Below, in pieces: positions 56,003-64,000 of a stretch of DNA of 64,000 nucleotides. Position 1 is the stretch's first letter. Every line of letters begins with the position of its first letter. The stretch comes from Serratia symbiotica. Lineage in GTDB: Bacteria > Pseudomonadota > Gammaproteobacteria > Enterobacterales > Enterobacteriaceae. A program made the position numbers and the translations under genes. Location: positions 620,001-684,000 of the forward strand of contig LR025083.1 in assembly GCA_900380265.1 (NCBI GenBank). Direction: 5' to 3'. The notes under the pieces were generated by a model. It was not told the DNA's origin, searched no databases, and worked only from the letters and a program-made list of their open reading frames with translations.

Positions 56003-57749
56003 AGTGGAAAATCTGTGGCCACCGCTAAAACGACTGTTGGCTTACAGCTTGACATATCGTAAACCGTTAGTGGGTGCGGTCTTAATGCTGTGGGTGGCGG
56101 CTTCGGCGGAAGTTGCTGGGCCAATCTTGTTTAGCTATTTTATCGATAACTACATTGCTAAAGGAGAACTACCACTTGTAATAGTCTGGAGTCTGGCGGT
56201 TAGCTACGTATTGTTGGAGCTTATGGCAGCGTCGCTGCATTATTTTCAGTCGATATTGTTTAATAAAGCAGCGGTAGGGGTGGTACAGCGTGTGCGTACT
56301 GATGTAATGGATGCAGCCTTGCGTCAGCCGCTTAGTGCCTTCGATACTCAGCCCGTTGGGCAGTTAATCTCACGTGTAACGAACGATACTGAGGTTATCA
56401 AGGATCTTTATGTGATTGTAGTCTCTACGGTGCTAAAAAGTGCTGCCCTAGTCAGCAGCATGTTGGTTTCAATGTTTATTCTTCACTGGCGAATGGCACT
56501 GGTGGCAATCTGCATCTTCCCTGCAGTGCTTTTAGTGATGAGCATCTATCAGTATTATAGTGCTCCGATCGCGCGTCGGGTGCGGAGCTATCTAGCGGAT
56601 ATCAACGATGGTTTTAATGAAGTAATTAATGGTATGAGTGTCATCCAGCAATTTCGTCAGCAGCATCGATTCGGTCAGCGCCTGCGCTCAGCTAGTAAAA
56701 GGCATTACATCGCGCGCATGCAAACTCTGAGGCTGGATGGTTTTCTACTGCGGCCACTACTTAGTTTGTTTTCGATGTTAGTCCTATGTGGCCTTCTAAT
56801 ATTATTCGGATTGAGCGGTGACGGTGCGATAAGTGCTGGTGTATTGTATGTATTTATCAATTATTTGGGGCGCTTGAATGAACCGCTAATTGAGCTAACC
56901 TCGCAGCAGTCTATTTTGCAGCAGGCCCTGGTGGCTGGCGAACGCGTCTTTGAACTAATGGATCGCTGCCAACAGTCTTATGGTACGGATATTCATCCAC
57001 TCACCAGTGGTAGAGTTGATGTTGAAAACGTGAGTTTCGCCTACCGGTCGGATCAAAAAGTCTTGCAGCATGTTTCATTTTCGGTGCCTTCATGTGGCTT
57101 TGTTGCGCTAGTTGGCCACACTGGTAGCGGAAAGAGCACATTGGCTAACTTGTTAATGGGTTATTACCCCATTAATGAAGGGGAAGTGCGACTCGGCGGC
57201 CGTTTGCTCTCCAGTTTATCTCATCGTACCCTGCGCCAGGGTATGGCCATGGTTCAGCAAGAGCCATCGGTAATCAGTGAATCGGTGTTAGCAAATATTA
57301 CGTTAGGGCGTAATATAAACGAAAAAACGGTTTGGCAGGCGTTGGATACTGTGCGGTTAGCCGATTTGGTACGCAGCTACCCACGGGGGATTCAGACTAG
57401 GTTAGGAGAACAAGGCAATAACTTGTCGATAGGCCAAAAACAACTGTTGTCGATGGCTCGGGTACTAGTTCAGACACCGCAGATCCTGATCCTCGATGAG
57501 GCGACGGCCAATATTGATTCTGGAACCGAGCAGGCGATCCAGCATGCGCTTCGTTTGATCCGTGAGCGGACTACGCTGATTGTGATCGCACATCGTTTAT
57601 CGACTATTATCGATGCCGACTCAATTTTTGTTCTCCACCGTGGGTGCGTGGTAGAGAGGGGCACACATCTGCAACTGTTGGGTCAACAGGGGCGTTACTA
57701 CCAGATGTATCAATTGCAACAAGTGGATGAGGTGCTAGCGGCTTCTTAG
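55995..57749 (+). CDS. mdlB: ABC transporter permease/ATPase MdlB
   Basis: MdlB is the second half-transporter. The 584 residues show six membrane segments, [18 protein letters not shown] in the intracellular loop, Walker [10 protein letters not shown], signature [15 protein letters not shown] (Ile in place of the Gly of LSGGQ, as is typical of this subfamily), Walker [13 protein letters not shown] and AHRLST. MdlA carries an Asp after the Walker B Asp and MdlB the consensus Glu (DDALS against DEATA), the usual pattern of a heterodimer with one degenerate site. ATG inside the end of mdlA. Confidence 0.95.
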   Translation: MNKVENLWPPLKRLLAYSLTYRKPLVGAVLMLWVAASAEVAGPILFSYFIDNYIAKGELPLVIVWSLAVSYVLLELMAASLHYFQSILFNKAAVGVVQRVRTDVMDAALRQPLSAFDTQPVGQLISRVTNDTEVIKDLYVIVVSTVLKSAALVSSMLVSMFILHWRMALVAICIFPAVLLVMSIYQYYSAPIARRVRSYLADINDGFNEVINGMSVIQQFRQQHRFGQRLRSASKRHYIARMQTLRLDGFLLRPLLSLFSMLVLCGLLILFGLSGDGAISAGVLYVFINYLGRLNEPLIELTSQQSILQQALVAGERVFELMDRCQQSYGTDIHPLTSGRVDVENVSFAYRSDQKVLQHVSFSVPSCGFVALVGHTGSGKSTLANLLMGYYPINEGEVRLGGRLLSSLSHRTLRQGMAMVQQEPSVISESVLANITLGRNINEKTVWQALDTVRLADLVRSYPRGIQTRLGEQGNNLSIGQKQLLSMARVLVQTPQILILDEATANIDSGTEQAIQHALRLIRERTTLIVIAHRLSTIIDADSIFVLHRGCVVERGTHLQLLGQQGRYYQMYQLQQVDEVLAAS

Positions 57750-57994
57750 GCGGTAATACGGCTGATTATAGGTCAATGGTCTTAGCTTCTTCACTCTTTT
57801 CTTTCCTTTTCTAGGAATATGACGCCTAAATAATGTGTAATATTAAAATGGTCCATAGTGATAAATCGCTACATGTCGTAGACTGATCTGTCTACTAAGT
57901 CATTTGCTTAATTTATATACTAAATTATTTATTGTATGTTTTGATTGATATGCCTTGTATTAGGCAGGCTGGAGCTGATACTAGAACGACAAGC
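57750..57994. other. mdlB-glnK intergenic region
   Basis: About 245 bases that would once have held the glnK promoter. I see no intact sigma-54 site (GG-N10-GC pair) with confidence and no gene. Confidence 0.35.
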
Positions 57995-58339
57995 CTACAG
58001 TTGGTGACGGTAGAGATCAAGCTATTTAAGCTTGGGATGAGGATTCGAGTAAAGCCTTATTTCCTATAACTATTTAGGTGCTGACTATCAATGATAGTTC
58101 AGAGAGGGTGAGTCTCGGGGAAAAGAACATGATTGGATGTATTGTGACGCCATAAAAAGCGGTAATTCCCTAGTCAAAGTAAAGATTGATATCCCATTCT
58201 CGATGCCCTATGGAATAAAATAATAAAGCTTATTATAACAGTTGCTTATTCTGCGAGCTAAGCAATGTAAGGTTTCGGTTCCTAATAGCAAGAAGTCATT
58301 TGCATTCACAATATATAAGCAGATCAAGCAGCAGTGTAA
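57995..58339 (+). pseudogene. glnK: glnK (PII signalling protein) fossil
   Basis: GlnK is the PII protein that blocks AmtB and senses nitrogen status. The start reads LQLVTVEIKLFKLGMRIR (for MKLVTVIIKPFKLEDVRE) with the ATG lost to CTA; NSLVKVKIDIP (for NFLPKVKIDVA) lies at 58163, and the end reads ADQAAV plus a stop (for ADEAAL). The length (345 bases) is close to the intact 339, with stops and at least two frame changes. Clear pseudogene. Confidence 0.85.
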
Positions 58340-58364
58340 TACAGGCTCTTAAGTGATGTGTGGT

Positions 58365-59460
58365 ATGCATTGATTAGAAACTTTCTATACTGGCTACAAA
58401 TAAGGTAGCTTTAGTGCCTGCTCTCTCTGTCTGATCCGTTAGGCAGAGATAGTTGATAACGCATTTATGATGATGTTCAGTCTTTTTTGCTGTTCATGAC
58501 GTTGCTAGGTATTGCGTTGTTTGATTGTATTCTCTATACTCTGCAATTTGGATTGTAGATTGCATCAAGTTTAGATTCTCTTTGCTCTGGTGTGCGTGTT
58601 GTACACCTATCTGGTTATTGTTCATTCTAGCTAAGCTAGGTTGTTTTTTACTTCATGGATATAGTGATCTTGAAAAAGATCGTCTAGGAAGTATTATCGG
58701 CACTTTATTGTTAGATGGCTTAGGGTGATTTCTAAGCTTCCTTTGCCTATACTAGTGAAGTGCAGGTAGTGGAGGAGAATTCCTGAGAGTATCTTGTTCT
58801 GTACATTGGTCATCTAGTCACTATGCTGTTCTTCACCTTCTTCCAGAAACCAATTATTCATAATTGGTGGTGGTAACATGGTAACTAATAGTTTCCTAGA
58901 CTATTTCCCGTACTGCGATTTACATCGATATTGGCGTGTCAGTATTGATCGGCGCTTACCTGTTTGGTAAGCACTCTGGATTTGGTAGGTTCCATTTAAA
59001 TGGCATACCCTAGCAATACTACTATTTACCGCTGCTCATCTTTTTTAAAGATTAAATCAGCACACACTATAGGATCAGACTTCACGATTTTGTCCTTCTA
59101 TTTCCCTCTATCACTTGCTTAGCGGATGTAACCTAAGCTGAGTGTAGTACCGAGACTTTTTTGATAGCCTATATGGTGTAGGCTATAGGTGACGGTCTCT
59201 CTTAATGTAGATAAGAGTTTGACCATGTGTGAAGTCTTCAGTATCTGCGCTGGTATTGACTGTCTGCTAACTGGGCCCGTATCTTAGTTAGCAAGATTGG
59301 TTGCGAAGAAGGTGTTTAAGTATAAAACCAGTGGTTATAGGTAGCTTATAAGGGTAGTATTACCCTAGAGTTGGTTACTATTAGAGCTGTTATTTTCTTT
59401 AAAGTATCTAATTTTATCGGAGGCTTGTATTAACGAAATAACAAGAGCAAGACAGTTTAA
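58365..59460 (+). pseudogene. amtB: amtB (ammonium transporter) fossil
   Basis: Directly after glnK as in relatives. In order: AEIVDNAFMMMF (for ADKADNAFMMIC), LFMTLLGIALFD (for LFMTIPGIALFY), FALVCVLYTYLVIV (for FALVCILWVVYGYS), TAIYIDIGVSVLIGAYLFGK then HSGFGRFHLNGIP (for VVHINAAIAGLVGAYLIGK and RVGFGKEAFKPHNLP), MCEVFSICAGIDCLLTGPVS (for PCDVFGVHGVCGIVGCIMTG) and AVIFFKVSNFIGGLY near the end. Frames change repeatedly, with stops. The order of fragments is complete, so decay is recent and without large deletion in most of the gene. Confidence 0.9.
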
Positions 59461-60703
59461 ATTCCAATAGTCGTTGGAGTGGCTTGTAAATTATAATGTT
59501 TCCGAAGGTCACGAATTATTTTTTTAATTAACTGTGATCACATAAGTTATTAAAAGATACTGGGAGTTTAAGTATCGTTGATATAACTAAATAACTTTTC
59601 TGCTTGAACACACCAGAAAATCCTGGATTTTGTATGTTCTACATAATATAATAGCTTATTCGCTTCTTTTCTGTGTTCCGTATTCGTCCGTTCCTCGTTT
59701 CTGTAATTAATCCGTAATTACACATACATAATTTTTGTTTCCCGTTCGGTTTGTTTGAGTGGTTGTGGACCTTTGTTTATGGGTCGTAAATAGTTTTTAC
59801 TGATAAATTTCTAATGTGATTGCCCGTTAGCCTGTGAACCAGCTTCGCGGTCTTTGTACTCGCATAAAAAGTTTTTTTATGGCGAAATATTCAGAATGGT
59901 ATTCTGATTGAGAAAGCTAACATTCTAGCTTTGTGAGGATCATTTATAAAAAAGATTCATTGCCATGTTGGATGGTGATGCGGCATGCGCTAAAATTTTG
60001 AAGCCTGTAATTTTTAAATCTATAGATTCCTATCTATAGAAATTTAGGACGATTTTTATTGCTCGTCGCAAGACCGTTGAGCGAGTTTTAAAACGTATTG
60101 CCAGTGTAAAATATAATCATAGCTAGCATATACTCATAGTTTATTCTATGCTAAAATACTTATTTATTTCTCCTATTGAATAAGGAGAAATAGGTTTCCA
60201 TAAACTATTAATTTTAAAATTGTGCTTGTCAGCGGTTTTGACAGATCCTGCTATTAACATCGTTGCTTTCCCCCTAAACGCTATTTGGTCGAATAAGGGA
60301 TACCTGGAATTTTACAGCTCTGTACGGGATAACAGAATCTTTGCGTCGAGAAAAATCAAATTATCTCCGTTATTAAAAATTTTCAACATGTTTCAAAATT
60401 TGTCTATGGTGGGTTATTAATTGACCTTGGGAAGGTAAGGGTTGTAGATGCATGTAACAAGATCCTGCGTAGCTTAGTAGTTTGAGTTGGACGATTTTAT
60501 TAAGTGTGATACTCTATCACAGGTGTTGATCTTACCCAAAGAATGGGTCTCAGAATATGGTGTACGTGCTTGCTGAGGAAAGGTTAGAAATTAATTTATT
60601 TTAACAGAGTTCGGAGAGTAAGAAAGAGAGCTTTGCTTAGCTTGTTATTTTTATAAGTATCAGTGATAATATCAATTATAGTAAAGAATAGAAGTTGAAA
60701 ATT
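59461..60703. other. Decayed region between amtB and ffs
   Basis: About 1.24 kb. E. coli places tesB (minus) and ybaY (plus) between amtB and ffs. Around 60020-60100 the minus strand reads RSTVLRRAIK, weakly like the RRVAAIQNGK segment of TesB, but this alone is not enough to call it. The open frame at 60220-60420 does not resemble YbaY or any protein I know. Confidence 0.35.
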
Positions 60704-60811
60704 GAGGTCTTGCTGCTTTTCGCGCAACACTAACTTGTGAATTCGGTCAGATCCGGAAGGAAGCATCCGCAGCAGGTGATGTGGGTGCATAGATGTAGCT
60801 AGTAAGGCCTC
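60704..60811 (+). ncRNA. ffs: 4.5S RNA (bacterial SRP RNA)
   Basis: 4.5S RNA binds Ffh to form the signal recognition particle that targets inner-membrane proteins. The conserved apical part is present: GGTCAGATCCGGAAGGAAGC (60745-60764), matching the SRP core with the GGAA tetraloop and the asymmetric and symmetric loops bound by Ffh; GATGTAGCT (60792-60800) also matches E. coli. The ends GAGGTCTT (60704-60711) and AAGGCCTC (60804-60811) pair over eight positions with one G-U, though the bases differ from E. coli, so the terminal helix has been kept by compensating changes. The 108 bases compare with 114 in E. coli. The genomic place (after amtB) is also that of ffs. Confidence 0.88.
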
Positions 60812-63800
60812 TACTCAATTCAGCACTGAATTGATATACAGTATATTATATGTCTAGGTATAATACTCTAATTGTTAATTAGGAATTTTAGATTCCTAAT
60901 TTCAGTCTATTGCACTAAGATAGGGGCTTCTACCTGATGGTGAGAAAATGGTGTTGTTATCATTAGCTCTCAGGCATCGGTGGGTGACGGTCAATTAGCT
61001 CTATTAGAAAGTTCTTTCGCCCGTATCACATTTCAACATTGTGTGAAATGATTGACTGGTGCGAGGTGGCATTGATAGTGTTTATACAGCTTGATGATGC
61101 TTGGATAGTTAATCCCACTGTCTGTTTGCTAGTGGTCGAGGTTGATTGCTATGGGAAGTCAACCGTTTTATACTTACGGCAAGTGCCGTCTGAATTTGAC
61201 TTTTATCCGATAAATGGTTACGTTGTTATTTAGCGTGTACATTGATATGGGTGTGATATATTTATTTGATTTAGCATAAATCATGTCAGCAGCAAATTAA
61301 TCATTATTAATAATAATGGCGACCATTCCATGACAGCCGTCTCTAATTAGAGCGTTAAGTCTATTCATATTTAATATTTTGCTTATTATATAAAATTAAA
61401 TTACATTAATCTAATATAATGTAATAAGGAATATGTTGAAGGCAGGAGAAATATAGGCTCCATACGCCGCAAGCATGGTTAGTTTAGCTTTCTTTCAGAA
61501 AGGCAATTTTATAAACCCGTACTCCATTTGTAGTTAGTAAGAAGCTGTCCGGGTACGGGGTGTAATACATTTAGTTCACCGTTAGAAAGTGTATAAGTTG
61601 TATTTTCAATTTTTATGAATTAGAGGCACTGATTATGCATGGCATATTTTACAATGGTATTCTTTAATTTAAAAGCGTTTAATGCGCTTGGAAATGAACA
61701 TAAATAAAGTCTGTAATTAAATTTTATATTTTATAAGTTTATTAAAAATTTGTTTGTTGTTTAGCAACGGAGTCTATTATAGTAGATACAAAAGTTATCT
61801 GAATAGTATCAGGAGTTAATAGAGAACCTTTGATCAACGCCGGCGCATTGCTTTAATGCATGTATTTAATTTTATAACTAGCCACAAACTGAGCTATATA
61901 TTTAATCAAGTATGTTAGGTTAGTGATATAACAATCCAAACTGCTCTGTAGTTATGGTGAATTTCTTGAGGTAGTCAACTGTGATCAATAATATTAAATA
62001 CAAGTCTGGGTTTTAGTAAATAAACTCAATCAGGAGAGGATTCGATGTTATTTTTTTTGTATTTATACTCCGGGCAGTAAAGTCAATGCAATAAGTAAAT
62101 CGTTTATTAGGTAATTAATCTATAAGCCGGATATGCTACAGGCACGTTACCGATAATCAACCAAGACTTGATGTGAATAATAACATAACTAAATATAAAG
62201 TTATTTGAATTTTTTATTTCTAGTTAATCTTATTTATTTTCATATAGTGGCGTGTAGTCGCAAGAAGGTTTATAGCAATGCATAATGAAGTAAATCTATT
62301 ATTTAATATATCAAATACCTAATAATTATGTTATCATAACATGATGCGTAGAATACGGTCTATTTGTCAATACAGACCAACTAATCTAGATATCTTATAT
62401 CAATCTTGTTATTCTGTTTTTTAACAAGTAGAACTTTGATGGTTATATTTATTAATTTAGAATAAAGAAAACATGAGGGTTTTCTAGCCGGGTACGAATA
62501 GGCGCATTTACGTTACAATCAGCGATATAAAAACGTCGCTAAGCATGTTGCTCAGGTGAGTGGAATCTGTTTCGATAATGTTTAATATCTTGAGATATTA
62601 GCTTTTCTCTTTTGTTTGAAGCATTATATTTACTGCAATTTGGTGAACGCAACACAGAATGTCTGACTTATCTTAATGTTAGAGTAGACTACTATTCTAG
62701 TAGGTCGTGGAATTCAGTAGCGCTGCGGGCTCTTCTTAGCATGAAGAGCTCTACTCCTCTGGGAAAGTAATGCTTATTCAGATCTTTCATGTAGATTTAG
62801 TGTGATTTTTGAGGTTTGTTTCCCTATTGTTTTCATCAATCATTGATAGATTCTTTAGAGTTTAAGATTATTCCGCTCACCATGGTAAGCTAGAAGCTTA
62901 CCACTAGAAGTGCAGGGTACTTCTAGACCTCAATATTCTCGAACATTTTTCAAAAAAAACTTCTAATTTTAACTATTGAGGTGTGGAGGAAATACCTTAT
63001 ACCGTGGTATAGCGCTGGATGTGGCTAGTTGGTTAGACTTTACCCTATTAGGTAACCGGCGACTGAAATTGCGCACGAGGCATTCCTGTGAATCTCTAAC
63101 TGCATTAATAGCTGTTAGGGCCTTACATTCAATCAGTTCATCAGTGCCAGAATCGCTGTAATCTATTTTAACAAGCTTATTACCTATAATGGCTGGTATT
63201 AAAAGAACGATCTATCTTATATCAATAAGATATGCAATTTTTGTTGGGAAAGACGTAGCATCCGGGCATAAGCGCATCTCTTCCGAGATTATCTGTCAAT
63301 TGCACCAAGAGAATCTAGCGTTGCTGATACTAAGTCGGATTAACATGGGACAGTGAGTGCAATAGTTCTATGATCCCCTCCGCTAATGAGCAGAAATCCT
63401 TGTGTATAAACCTAGGAATATAGAGTTCACGAAATCATTAATATCTAGACGTCCTTAAGTGCTCTCAATAAGAGAGCGTGGAGTGGGGAAAGTAAAATCA
63501 AACAGGACATAGTTGATCTTTTCGGTTTGTGGAGTCTTTTCTAAATAACTACTACGCAGTCAAATGAGATTTTTACCTGATAGGTTTTCGCGATAAAGAT
63601 CAGTTCACAACTAGTACAGCTCATTAAGTCAATCTATATCTGCTTAACAGGCATGATTGTTGCTCATCTCGTCAATCTAAAAGATTATTTTTAATTTTTA
63701 AATTGGTATATGAATCGATATAGCCATATCGGGAAGTGCTCATGTTCTGTTGTGTTATTATTGATCCGAGAAGACTTGAGCCGAAACAGGTGTTGTGATG

Positions 63801-63839
63801 TAATAATATTACATTACAATTTTCTTTATTCTATTGCTC
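60812..63839. other. 3-kb region with no recognised genes
   Basis: AT-rich DNA with stops in all frames. The short open frames at 61039 and 62976 do not resemble known proteins. I see no tRNA, repeat array or mobile-element signature. Confidence 0.5.
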
Positions 63840-63980
63840 ATGAACTTTAAATCTGGATATGATAGCAGAACATCATTGAACACCTTGTTTACTGCCTCCG
63901 CCTTAGTGCGTTGCGGCATTGCAGTTGTTCTGTTGGCTGTGTTGTGGCTGGCTATTCATTGGGCGGTGGCTTTACCATGA
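63840..63980 (+). CDS. Possible small single-span membrane protein
   Basis: A 46-codon frame starts ATG 63840 and ends TGA 63978-63980. It has a polar N-terminus and one strong hydrophobic segment, VRCGIAVVLLAVLWLAIHWA, near the C-terminus. GC content rises here compared with the preceding 3 kb, as it does in real genes of this window. Its stop overlaps an ATG (ATGA) of another frame that runs off the window. I see no clear ribosome-binding site and do not recognise the family. Confidence 0.4.
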   Translation: MNFKSGYDSRTSLNTLFTASALVRCGIAVVLLAVLWLAIHWAVALP

Positions 63981-64000
63981 TTAGATTGCAAAAGGCCGAG
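63977..64000 (+). CDS. Start of a possible gene cut by the window edge
   Basis: Only eight codons are visible, MIRLQKAE, starting at the ATGA overlap with the small membrane frame. The beginning is compatible with an ABC-type ATPase, but eight residues are far too few to decide; I give no function. Confidence 0.25.

Noticed and set aside
60220-60420. 66-codon open frame near ffs
   Set aside because: Tested mentally against YbaY and TesB, its expected neighbours; no match.
62976-63161. 61-codon open frame in the right empty region
   Set aside because: No known motif, no ribosome-binding site, surrounded by stop-rich DNA.

Overview
The window is bacterial DNA of an Enterobacterales member in mid-course genome reduction. 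Gene order follows the Escherichia coli/Serratia chromosome in two blocks: dnaJ-rpsT-ribF-ileS-lspA-(fkpB)-ispH, then tgt-yajC-secDF-(nrdR)-ribD-ribH-nusB-thiL-pgpA-dxs-ispA-(xseB)-thiI-(yajL, yajQ)-yajR-cyoEDCBA-(ampG, yajG)-bolA-(tig)-clpP-clpX-lon-ppiD-(queC)-EamA-decR-mdlA-mdlB-(glnK, amtB)-ffs. Names in brackets are broken genes. By my sum of the intact CDSs only about 56% of the window is coding; the rest is AT-rich DNA holding recognisable gene fossils. This fits an insect endosymbiont of the Serratia symbiotica or Sodalis-like type. That assignment is an inference from gene order, similarity and decay pattern, not from a marker gene.

Layout. 1-7.8 kb: 3' part of dnaJ, rpsT on the minus strand with a UUG start, ribF-ileS-lspA, an fkpB fossil, ispH. 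7.8-15.4 kb: gene-free DNA at the junction of two chromosomal segments that are far apart in E. coli. 15.4-24.5 kb: queuosine transglycosylase, the Sec accessory membrane complex, and riboflavin, nusB and thiamine-phosphate genes. 24.6-29.5 kb: dxs and ispA on minus, an xseB fossil, thiI. 29.5-31.6 kb: yajL and yajQ fossils. 31.7-38.0 kb: complete cytochrome bo3 operon with yajR, on minus. 38.0-43.0 kb: ampG and yajG fossils, intact bolA, long tig fossil. 43.1-50.1 kb: clpP, clpX, lon, ppiD. 50.1-57.7 kb: queC fossil, a perfect 20-bp-arm hairpin, an EamA transporter, decR, and the mdlAB ABC pair. 57.7-64 kb: glnK-amtB fossils, a well-preserved 4.5S RNA gene, about 3 kb of empty DNA, and at the edge the start of a possible small membrane ORF.

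Working together, the retained set covers protein quality control and export (DnaJ, ClpXP, Lon, PpiD, SecDF-YajC, LspA, 4.5S RNA), the riboflavin pathway, isoprenoid synthesis (Dxs, IspH, IspA), aerobic respiration (CyoA-E), thiamine activation and tRNA thiolation. Lost functions are regulators (nrdR, glnK), ammonium uptake (amtB), trigger factor, exonuclease VII small subunit, cell-wall recycling (ampG) and queuosine precursor synthesis (queC, with queA missing beside tgt). I found no mobile element, CRISPR array, prophage, rRNA or tRNA, and no convincing new multi-gene system.
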